This document shows positions 1-6,039 of a stretch of DNA of 8,778 nt, in pieces. Positions within the stretch are counted from its first letter, which is position 1. Each line of letters begins with the position of its first letter. The notes under the pieces were generated by a model, which worked only from the letters and a program-made list of their open reading frames with translations, did not search any database and was not told where the DNA came from. A program made the translations under genes and the position numbers. Source of the stretch: JAFLCA01 sp041907145 (GTDB lineage Bacteria > Bdellovibrionota_C > UBA2361 > JAFLCA01); NCBI GenBank assembly GCA_041907145.1, contig JAYRHW010000276.1:1-8778 (forward strand). The letters are read 5' to 3'.

Positions 1-1
1 C

Positions 2-949
2 CTCCAAGCTTTAGAAAGCCTGCGCGTGGATCTCGATGATTTCAGCGCCCTTCGCGACGCAATATGGACCTCTGGTGCGCAGGATATTCCCTATCTGATT
101 GAAGGGGCCCAACGAATTCTCAATGATGAAGACTCGCAGCCGCCCTCGCCCATCTTGCTGGCAGCCATGAACGAGTTAATCGAGGAACTGGGTGAATATG
201 AACTTCATGCCGACAAACTAATTGTCCTAGCGGAACGGGTGCTCGAGTCGGCACGGCGGCGTGGGGATGAGGGCATTTGGTCCAAAAGCTCACTGCAGTA
301 CTCCCGCCTTTGCCTCGCTCAGGACCCGCCGCAAACGGCCGAGGCCATGGAGCATTTGGAAGAGGGATTGGATCGCAACGCCCGGGCATTCGGGCCGCTC
401 GTCGGAAGACGCGGCTACGATTTGCTGGAAGAGCTCTGCACATTGGCTGAATTGCAGCAGGGGGCAGTGAACTTCGACGGCGCTACTCAGACTTGTGACA
501 TCATTGAAACCGTCTTAGAACACAGCGGGTCTCGCATCGATGCCAATATTATTTGGGCAGCACGAGTCGTGGCCGACATTCGTGCGTCCACTGGCAACTA
601 CCAGCAGGCAGCTGAAGTATTGAGTGATTTACTGCTGCGAGCGGATGGTATGAAGGGTCCGACGCCGAGAAGTTCAGCAGCATTTGAAGAAGGCATTAGG
701 CCGGAAGATCAATACTTGTTGGGAATTGCCCTGCGAGATTATGGCGATATCCTCCTCTCAATTCCTGGACACGCACCTGAAGCTGAGATAGTTTTACGAC
801 GTGCGGAGGTGATCCTTGATGAGGGCACGGAGTCGATAGACCCGAACGGCGTCTATCTAAATGTAATGGTGTCACTGGCCGATGCGCTGAGCGCCCAAGG
901 GCGTTTTGAAGAAGCTATGGCATTGAAGCAGCGTTACGGCGAGTCATGA
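2..949 (+). CDS. TPR-like helical-repeat protein, 3' part (truncated by window edge)
   Basis: The reading frame is open to the left edge (first codons read L-Q-A-L-E-S-L-R), so the true start is probably outside the window. A GTG at 26 is the first possible start inside and would give 307 aa, but it has no convincing ribosome binding site. Numbering from that GTG, the protein is wholly alpha-helical with TPR-like helix pairs, clearest at about 174-208 (A-x-V-V-A-D-I-R-A-S-T-G-N-Y-Q-Q-A), 230-268 and 278-305 (L-A-D-A-L-S-A-Q-G-R-F-E-E-A). No membrane segment or catalytic motif is visible. TPR arrays mediate protein-protein contacts; in bacteria such a C-terminal array often follows a Ser/Thr kinase or another signalling domain, which here would lie outside the window (inference). 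The stop overlaps the next ATG by 4 bp, so translation is probably coupled to the hydrolase. Function and partner are unknown. Confidence 0.75.
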   Translation, partial: LQALESLRVDLDDFSALRDAIWTSGAQDIPYLIEGAQRILNDEDSQPPSPILLAAMNELIEELGEYELHADKLIVLAERVLESARRRGDEGIWSKSSLQYSRLCLAQDPPQTAEAMEHLEEGLDRNARAFGPLVGRRGYDLLEELCTLAELQQGAVNFDGATQTCDIIETVLEHSGSRIDANIIWAARVVADIRASTGNYQQAAEVLSDLLLRADGMKGPTPRSSAAFEEGIRPEDQYLLGIALRDYGDILLSIPGHAPEAEIVLRRAEVILDEGTESIDPNGVYLNVMVSLADALSAQGRFEEAMALKQRYGES

Positions 950-1824
950 ACGAGGAGACTGCCCTGACGGTGCAATTGCCCGACGGCCGACACCTCGCCT
1001 ACTCCATTTTCGGCGATCGTTCGTTTAAAAATACAATATTTTACTTTCACGGCTTTCCAGGCTCCAGACTCGAGGTAGCTTTTGCCGATCAAGCCGCACG
1101 AGATCGCGGTTTGACAGTCGTAGGTATTGATCGTCCGGGGTTCGGGCAATCAACCTTCTCATCGACGCGTCAGATTCTAGAGTGGCCCGCCGACGTCAAT
1201 CACCTAGCCGATCATCTTGGCGTTGCATACTTCTCGGTCTTCGGAATTTCAGGCGGATGCCCCTACGCCCTAGCTTGCGCCTTGAAGGGCGAAGGACGAG
1301 TACGTAAGGTGGCTATCGTCAGCGGATTGGGAAGCACGGATATTCCCGGCGCACTGCGGGCCATGCACTTCTTCAATCGAAGAATGCTCAAACTTGCTGC
1401 GACAGCTCCCAGTATCGCAGGAGCCTTGGTAAAGCGCCTTACCCAAGCGCTGCATCAGCATCCCGGCGCCATGCTGCGCTGGCTCATTGCGGTTTCACCT
1501 CCGAGCGACAAAGCCATTCTACGCCGCCCCGACGTGCGTCGAATACTCACTGAGAGTTTTCGGGAAGGTCTGCGCGGCAACGGGGACGGCACAGCATACG
1601 AACTACGCCTCATCGCCAAGCCCTGGGGATTTGAGCCGCGGGATGTTGCCTGTCCAGTCACCCTGTGGCATGGGACTGCCGATGACTACGTCCCGCTAGC
1701 CATGGGGCAGCATCACGCCAAGGTCATTCCTCATTGCCAGGCCCATATCGTCCCCGACCAGGGGCATTTCATGGTGGTAGCCCTCGTCGAACAAATCCTA
1801 ACGGATCTTTCAGACTGCCCCTAG
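946..1824 (+). CDS. alpha/beta-hydrolase fold protein
   Basis: The 292-aa length and motif order fit the alpha/beta-hydrolase superfamily. The oxyanion-hole segment H-G-F-P-G-S-R is at 35-41, followed by D-R-P-G-F-G-Q-S at 62-69. The nucleophile elbow G-I-S-G-G gives Ser102, a likely acid is Asp246 in H-G-T-A-D-D-Y-V-P, and the base is His274 in D-Q-G-H-F. All three triad residues are present, so it should be catalytically competent. A helical cap lies between about 125 and 230. No signal peptide is seen, so it is probably cytoplasmic. Substrate cannot be told: esterases, lactonases and epoxide hydrolases share this pattern. The ATG sits in the ATGA overlap with the upstream TPR gene and has no strong ribosome binding site of its own, which suggests translational coupling. 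A 41-bp gap separates it from the RCK genes, so it may share their transcript, but a functional link is not shown. Confidence 0.9.
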   Translation: MNEETALTVQLPDGRHLAYSIFGDRSFKNTIFYFHGFPGSRLEVAFADQAARDRGLTVVGIDRPGFGQSTFSSTRQILEWPADVNHLADHLGVAYFSVFGISGGCPYALACALKGEGRVRKVAIVSGLGSTDIPGALRAMHFFNRRMLKLAATAPSIAGALVKRLTQALHQHPGAMLRWLIAVSPPSDKAILRRPDVRRILTESFREGLRGNGDGTAYELRLIAKPWGFEPRDVACPVTLWHGTADDYVPLAMGQHHAKVIPHCQAHIVPDQGHFMVVALVEQILTDLSDCP

Positions 1825-1854
1825 CTATGGCATCGTAGAATCCGAACGACTTCC

Positions 1855-1859
1855 GGAGG
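1855..1859 (+). promoter_or_regulatory. Shine-Dalgarno GGAGG fixing a GTG start
   Basis: GGAGG lies 6 nt before the GTG at 1866. It is the best ribosome binding site in the + strand string and supports the non-ATG start of the first RCK gene, and possibly independent re-initiation after the hydrolase gene. Confidence 0.8.
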
Positions 1860-1865
1860 AAATCC

Positions 1866-2636
1866 GTGGACGACTCTATTCAAAGTATACGCGACCACAT
1901 CGTTATTCTCGGGTGGTCTGAACGAGTGCAGCGCATCATCCATGAGCTGCGTAACGAGATCCATCGGGCCTCAGGAGACATGCGGCCCATTTTGGTCATC
2001 ACCGAGCTCGAAGGCTCGAGTATTCGCCTTGACCTCGAACGAGTATATTTTATGTACGGCCGATTGAACGATATCAATGTGCTCAAGCGCGCCAACCTTG
2101 CCCAGGCCCATACACTGCTCATTCCGGCGACATTACATGAAACCGAAGTAGCAGACGGGCAAAGTGTGTTTTCGCTGCTTGCAGCCCTGTCCGTAAATCC
2201 GGCGCTGCGTGTATGCGTCGAGCTTTCTCGAGCCGAGAACGGGGAGACCTTGTCTCATATACAACAACACAATATGTCCAAAGGCGACATTGAAGTAGTT
2301 TCGTTCGAATCTGTCGCCGATCGGTTGCTTGCCCAGGCGGCAATCAGCAACGGCGTGACTCGCGTCTATGATCACCTGCTGTCATTCGGTGCCGACTCCA
2401 ATGAACTCTATACAACGCCGCTTGATCAACGCTGGATTGGAAAGACCTTTCGTGCCCTATCCTCGGCCTGCTTCGACAAGGAGGTCATCTTACTCGGATA
2501 CCAGCACGACGCGGATTTAGTGCTCAACCCCAAGAACCGCGAATACGTTTTCTCGCCGGGCGATTGCGCCTGGTTCATGGCATATAACCGAGCTGCTGGA
2601 CTGGCCGTTATTAATCCGAGCCTGGCAAAATCATAA
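1866..2636 (+). CDS. soluble CASTOR/POLLUX-type RCK subunit (first of three)
   Basis: This is a 256-aa soluble protein made almost entirely of one RCK unit. The Rossmann start is H-I-V-I-L-G-W-S-E at 11-19, where the usual GxGxxG of TrkA-N is replaced by a G-W-S form as in plant CASTOR/POLLUX. The strand/acidic segment V-I-T-E-L-E is at 44-49, and the turn Y-G-R-L-N-D-I-N-V-L-K-R-A-N is at 64-77. A-D-G-Q-S-V-F-S-L-L-A-A-L is at 96-108, C-V-E-L-S at 117-121, and V-A-D-R-L-L-A-Q-A-A-I-S-N-G at 150-163. A C-terminal RCK-C-like part runs from W190 (I-G-K-T-F) to L-N-P-K-N-R-E-Y-V-F-S-P-G-D at 220-233. There is no membrane helix. In the family such domains line the cytoplasmic gating ring and bind ions or nucleotides. 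It precedes the pore gene by 9 bp, so I infer that it is an accessory ring subunit. A dissociated NAD-binding regulator is the alternative. Confidence 0.82.
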   Translation: MDDSIQSIRDHIVILGWSERVQRIIHELRNEIHRASGDMRPILVITELEGSSIRLDLERVYFMYGRLNDINVLKRANLAQAHTLLIPATLHETEVADGQSVFSLLAALSVNPALRVCVELSRAENGETLSHIQQHNMSKGDIEVVSFESVADRLLAQAAISNGVTRVYDHLLSFGADSNELYTTPLDQRWIGKTFRALSSACFDKEVILLGYQHDADLVLNPKNREYVFSPGDCAWFMAYNRAAGLAVINPSLAKS

Positions 2637-2645
2637 CGAACATTC

Positions 2646-3773
2646 ATGAAGGGCGTTCGAAGAGCTTCAGAGGACTTTCTAAACTCGATTTGGTCTCGGG
2701 TACTGAAGTCCATCCATCTGCATCCTTTGCTGACATTTCTTTCCTTCGTAATCGGAGTGCTCGCCATCGCTTCAGCAGTGCTCTCCACCTACGAGGCAGA
2801 TCAAGCTCCTCCGTTGTGGCGTTCGCTGGTATACATGCTGAGCGGAATCGATGTTGATCCTCCACAGACAACTATTGGAGAAGTAACTGCGCTTGCGGTT
2901 TTGATATGCGGTGTCATCATCGTTTCGCTGCTTACCGGATTTGTAGCGGCGGAATTTTCCAAGCTGCTTTCAGGCATCAACGCCGTCACGCTTAAGTCGC
3001 CGCGCGCGATATTCGAACAGCATATAGTCATATTTGGCTGGAATGCGAAGACCAAAGCTATTTTACGCGAACTCGACGCCGACTTCGTTCAGCGTGGATA
3101 CCGCGCAGACGACATTGTAATTGTCAGCGAACAAGAGCGCCTCGAGCGTGGACAGGAGTCAATTTATGACCATGTCTGGCATGTGCGAGGAAGTTCGACC
3201 GATCCTGACGTATTGCGCAAAGCCGACATTCCCTCCTCTGAACACGGTTCCGGCGCACAGGTGGCGGTCATTCTGGGCAATAGTTCGCTTCCTGCCGACG
3301 AAGTAGATCGTCACTCGCTTCTGACGCTTTTGGCGGTGGAGCACCTCCACCCTCCCGTCATCTCCCTGGCCGATCTTACCCAGGAGGAATCTACACCCCA
3401 TTTCCTTAATGCGAATGCCGACGAGGTTCTGGTACCCGCCGCCTATGCCAGCCTGCTCCTTGCCCGTGCAGCCGAGTATCCGGGCCTTGCCTCCTACGTC
3501 GACGAGCTCCTTGCGCTGGCTCCAGACACCGCGATTGCAGGAGCACGCACCCCAGTTTCTCTCTTTGTCGTCAGTGCACGCAAGCTTGGAGTCGCAGGCA
3601 AGCCACTCACCGATGCCGTCGTCGACGTCTATTGCCAACGTCAAGATTTGATCGCAGGCATTTTGGGGCCCCATGACGCCACGCTGTTTTCCGATCTTCC
3701 GCATCCCCAACGTCTCCTCGAAGAGGACGACCAGCTGGTGGTCATTACCCGCCCGGCAGGAGCTGCTGCATGA
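2646..3773 (+). CDS. two-helix ion channel subunit with RCK domain, CASTOR/POLLUX-like
   Basis: This 375-aa protein has an N-terminal membrane part and a C-terminal RCK unit. TM1 is about 28-48, a pore-helix-like stretch starts at L57-W58-R59-S60-L61, and TM2 is about 80-102. The filter position reads S-G-I-D-V-D (66-71) followed by P-P-Q-T-T-I-G, so the TVGYGD potassium signature is absent. The RCK part opens with Q-H-I-V-I-F-G-W-N at 125-133. It continues with I-V-S-E at 159-162, R-G-S-S-T-D-P-D-V-L-R-K-A-D at 181-194, D-R-H-S-L-L-T-L-L-A-V-E at 221-232 and L-A-R-A-A-E-Y-P-G-L at 272-281. It ends with an RCK-C-like tail, L-E-E-D-D-Q-L-V-V-I at 358-367. Plant CASTOR/POLLUX are far longer, with four helices and two RCKs per chain. 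The start has no clear ribosome binding site, so coupling to the upstream gene is likely. Its stop overlaps the next start (ATGA). Ion selectivity cannot be predicted. Confidence 0.85.
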   Translation: MKGVRRASEDFLNSIWSRVLKSIHLHPLLTFLSFVIGVLAIASAVLSTYEADQAPPLWRSLVYMLSGIDVDPPQTTIGEVTALAVLICGVIIVSLLTGFVAAEFSKLLSGINAVTLKSPRAIFEQHIVIFGWNAKTKAILRELDADFVQRGYRADDIVIVSEQERLERGQESIYDHVWHVRGSSTDPDVLRKADIPSSEHGSGAQVAVILGNSSLPADEVDRHSLLTLLAVEHLHPPVISLADLTQEESTPHFLNANADEVLVPAAYASLLLARAAEYPGLASYVDELLALAPDTAIAGARTPVSLFVVSARKLGVAGKPLTDAVVDVYCQRQDLIAGILGPHDATLFSDLPHPQRLLEEDDQLVVITRPAGAAA

Positions 3774-4618
3774 ACGCTGTCTTTCAGAATCATATCGTGG
3801 TCTGCGGCTGGAATAAGCGCGCCCGCAAGGTCATCACGCATCTTCAGGCCCTCAGCAAGCGGCCGATTCTCGTCGTGCACACCGATATACCTGCCGTACT
3901 TTCCGAACTTGGGGAACGCACTGGAATTTTCTTGATGCGCGGTGATGCCAGTGAACATGCAGTGCTGCTGCGCGCCGATGTCGGAAATGCCTATAGCGTG
4001 CTTGTTCTCGCGCTCGATGAGCTCGGCGCCTCTGCCGATGGCCGTTCAGTGCAGATCGCTTTGGCAGTCGAGCGGATTCGCACGGCGGTCTATACCGTGG
4101 TGGAACTTCGAGACATTCAAAACAAATCTCATTTTTCGTGGACTAAAGTCGACGACTTGGTCACTGACCAGGAAATTGCGGTGCGCGTCTTTGCCCAAGC
4201 GATTCGACATGTCACCAGCGAGCCGACCAAGAGTACCTCGGATGAACGTAAGCTACTCGGCGTCTATCGACGACTCATCGACCCGCACCAGCATTCATCC
4301 AAAATCTTTCGCATCGACTTGGATTGGGCACGGAGCAGGCATTTGACCTTTGCCGACATACTCCGGGCCGGAGTAGGGGCAGGAGCGTTGCCCGTAGCGC
4401 TCGTGGGGTTCCGCAGGCATCGTCAGCCTGAGACCGGTGCGGACGCCGATGCCTGGATTTCCTGGAAAGGAGACGTACTTGCCAATCCCCCGCCCACAAC
4501 TCCTCTGTCCGAGTTGTGGCCCGCTTGGCCAAAGGAGCTAGCGCCGCTGGGAGTTCTCATCATGGCAAGGAACATTCAGCATGCCCAATGCGTTCGTGCA
4601 AATATAATCGCGGAATAG
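3770..4618 (+). CDS. soluble CASTOR/POLLUX-type RCK subunit (third of the trio)
   Basis: This 282-aa soluble protein begins directly with the RCK fold: N-H-I-V-V-C-G-W-N-K at 7-16. Next come V-V-H-T-D at 35-39, M-R-G-D-A-S-E-H-A-V-L-L-R-A-D at 56-70, A-D-G-R-S-V-Q-I-A-L-A-V-E at 89-101 and V-V-E-L-R-D at 110-115. These match the same landmarks in the two preceding proteins. After I-A-V-R-V-F-A-Q-A at 136-144 it diverges: a polar charged stretch (about 148-185) replaces the P-G-L/N-G-V helix turn. The C-terminal part (192-268) is RCK-C-like but carries a proline-rich P-P-P-T-T-P insert near 240. It has no membrane segment. AGGAG at 3758-3762 lies 7 nt before the ATG, and the gene overlaps the channel gene by 4 bp, so a 1:1 supply with the pore subunit is plausible. 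I infer a regulatory ring subunit. Confidence 0.8.
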   Translation: MNAVFQNHIVVCGWNKRARKVITHLQALSKRPILVVHTDIPAVLSELGERTGIFLMRGDASEHAVLLRADVGNAYSVLVLALDELGASADGRSVQIALAVERIRTAVYTVVELRDIQNKSHFSWTKVDDLVTDQEIAVRVFAQAIRHVTSEPTKSTSDERKLLGVYRRLIDPHQHSSKIFRIDLDWARSRHLTFADILRAGVGAGALPVALVGFRRHRQPETGADADAWISWKGDVLANPPPTTPLSELWPAWPKELAPLGVLIMARNIQHAQCVRANIIAE

Positions 4619-4628
4619 ATACAGAACT

Positions 4629-5132
4629 ATGAGTGCAGACCTATATTCAGTTCCAGTTCAGTCCATCGACGGGAAGGTTCTTACTTTGCAGGAGTATCGG
4701 GGCAAAGTGCTGCTAATCGTAAATGTCGCGAGCAAGTGCGGATTTACTAATCAGTATGCGGGACTCGAGGATCTCTATCGGCGATGGAAGGATCGAGGCT
4801 TAGTTATACTTGGCTTTCCCTGTAATCAGTTCGGAGGGCAAGAACCCGGTAGCAACACGGAGATAGCAAATTTCTGCTCGGCAAATTATGGCGTATCCTT
4901 TCCTCTGTTTTCCAAGATCGAAGTGAATGGGGAGAATGCGCACCCATTGTACAGACATCTAAAGACCTCTGCGCCGGGGATATTGGGCTCGGAGTCGATT
5001 AAGTGGAACTTTACCAAGTTTCTTATCGATACAAGAGGTACGGTAGTAGAGCGCTTCGCTCCAAATGCCAGCCCCGAGGAGATCGAAAAATCGGTCCAAA
5101 AACTTTGCGGGAGTCGGGCAGAGGCCTCGTAA
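4629..5132 (+). CDS. gpx: glutathione peroxidase family protein (thioredoxin-type)
   Basis: At 167 aa it has normal length for the bacterial GPx/BtuE/BsaA family, which reduces H2O2 and organic or lipid hydroperoxides. The peroxidatic Cys37 is in N-V-A-S-K-C-G-F-T at 32-40. Gln71 is in G-G-Q-E-P, and Trp126-Asn127 is in K-W-N-F-T-K-F; these complete the catalytic tetrad. F-P-C-N-Q-F at 63-68 is the second family signature. Cys83 in the helix E-I-A-N-F-C sits where thioredoxin-dependent members carry the resolving cysteine, so electrons probably come from thioredoxin and not glutathione (inference). Cys, not selenocysteine, is encoded. No signal peptide is present, so it is cytoplasmic. It starts 10 bp after the third RCK gene with only a weak ribosome binding site, so it is probably in the same transcript. 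No terminator with a T-tract is seen in the 120 bp before the convergent gene. Confidence 0.95.
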   Translation: MSADLYSVPVQSIDGKVLTLQEYRGKVLLIVNVASKCGFTNQYAGLEDLYRRWKDRGLVILGFPCNQFGGQEPGSNTEIANFCSANYGVSFPLFSKIEVNGENAHPLYRHLKTSAPGILGSESIKWNFTKFLIDTRGTVVERFAPNASPEEIEKSVQKLCGSRAEAS

Positions 5133-5252
5133 AAGACTATCAGCGCCAATTGGAACTTGCCGTGATCTCGGCGCCTACGCGCTAGCGATATCCGAAGGAA
5201 GCAGCGGCAACGATTTCATCACGCGAAGATAGCGTGCTGCTAATCCCCGCCG

Positions 5253-5777
5253 CTATTTCTGAATCCAACCAATGAACAGGGCATTCGAGAAGCCATGTGC
5301 GCTCTCATCAGGGAAAATGAACTCTGAAATCATGACAGGGAAATGTGCGCGCGATTTCCGATGCAGCAAGCACAGCTGGGTGGGATAGGTTAGCGACCCT
5401 TTCTGCATAGTCGTCAACGCCGAACGCTCCAATTTTTTGAGCTCGAAGCCGTCGGGTGAAATCGCGCCAGGATCCAGGACAAGCTTCTCGGCATCCCGGA
5501 GCGTGATAATTGCTGAGCGACCAGAGTCGACATAATAGCGCAACAGCTGCGCAGGCCGGTCGCAGGTATCCTTGGCGCCTGCCCTTTTGCTCACTCTTAC
5601 CTTACCCTCCACGACTTGCACCGAAGTTTCATGCAAACAGTCACTCCCGGCAATGTACAGAAAGTCGTATTGGGGGCCGTGCGGTTGCTCGCTGCGGGGT
5701 TCCCCGACACCGACAGCACCGAAAAGGTGGCCAACAAGGACGGACAAAATGCTAGCGATCCAATATTTCGATTTCAC
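5253..5777 (-). CDS. exported protein of unknown function
   Basis: The 174-aa product starts with GTG preceded by GGAG at 5784-5787 (6 nt spacing on the - strand), which fixes the start. The N-terminus M-K-S-K followed by the hydrophobic run W6 to about G25 looks like a Sec signal peptide; the cleavage site is unclear, and with no lipobox cysteine a lipoprotein is unlikely. The mature part has three cysteines (47, 72, 136); the first two could pair in the periplasm. It contains short beta-like stretches (V53-V62, A89-T92, F146-F155) and ends in I-G-W-I-Q-K. I recognise no family. It converges on the peroxidase gene and is divergent from the helical protein gene, with which it shares a spacer containing possible operators. 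A periplasmic or outer-membrane-associated location is inferred only from the signal sequence. Confidence 0.72.
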   Translation of the reverse strand: MKSKYWIASILSVLVGHLFGAVGVGEPRSEQPHGPQYDFLYIAGSDCLHETSVQVVEGKVRVSKRAGAKDTCDRPAQLLRYYVDSGRSAIITLRDAEKLVLDPGAISPDGFELKKLERSALTTMQKGSLTYPTQLCLLHRKSRAHFPVMISEFIFPDESAHGFSNALFIGWIQK

Positions 5778-5843
5778 TGATTTCTCCGATCACTACCCAA
5801 AGCGTACCTCCATGCTAGCGCACTAGGCATAGACAGTCGAAGC

Positions 5844-5871
5844 ACCCTATTACTTACGATGTAAGGCTCAA
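5844..5871 (-). promoter_or_regulatory. candidate promoter for the exported protein gene, with dyad in the spacer
   Basis: On the - strand, TTGAGC (5866-5871) and TAGGGT (5844-5849) are 16 bp apart and would start transcription near 5837, about 60 nt before the GTG. The -35 fit is fair and the -10 fit weak. The perfect dyad CTTAC-N3-GTAAG (5853-5865) lies inside the spacer, which is a typical place for a repressor site. Confidence 0.35.
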
Positions 5872-5949
5872 AAGATAAAATGCCCCATTCCCCCGCAATT
5901 ACAATGTATTACTAACCTCAGCCCAGTAAATAGATTTTGTTACATTGTA
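5853..5949. repeat. three TAC-N3-GTA dyads in a divergent promoter region
   Basis: The dyads are CTTAC-GAT-GTAAG at 5853-5865 (5-bp arms, perfect), TAC-AAT-GTA at 5900-5908 and TAC-ATT-GTA at 5941-5949. The last two are exact reverse complements of each other over 9 bp. Centres at 5859, 5904 and 5945 are 45 and 41 bp apart, roughly four helical turns. They lie between two divergently transcribed genes and could be operator sites for one dimeric regulator. No regulator gene is seen beside them. Confidence 0.4.
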
Positions 5950-6028
5950 TATTTGAGAAAGCAAAAAAGTATTAGCCACTTGAACCTATTTCCCACAAGT
6001 GCGCATCTCAACGGCAGCCTTTTTGCGG

Positions 6029-6033
6029 GGAGG
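6029..6033 (+). promoter_or_regulatory. Shine-Dalgarno GGAGG fixing the ATG at 6040
   Basis: GGAGG, inside a longer purine run, is 6 nt from the ATG at 6040. The longer reading would need a TTG at 5953 with no ribosome binding site, so the shorter start is preferred. Confidence 0.8.
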
Positions 6034-6039
6034 AAGGCC

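Noticed and set aside
3159..3710. 183-codon open frame antisense to the channel gene
   Set aside because: It lies wholly opposite a well-supported RCK domain, has Gly/Arg/Cys-rich composition typical of a mirror frame, and has no ribosome binding site.
5215..5240. Terminator hairpin CACGC/GCGTG between the convergent peroxidase and exported-protein genes
   Set aside because: Only 5 bp of stem with a 7-nt loop and no T-tract; too weak to call.
5953..6039. 29-codon N-terminal extension of the helical protein from a TTG
   Set aside because: TTG start without a ribosome binding site, overlapping the operator-like spacer; the ATG at 6040 has GGAGG at ideal spacing.
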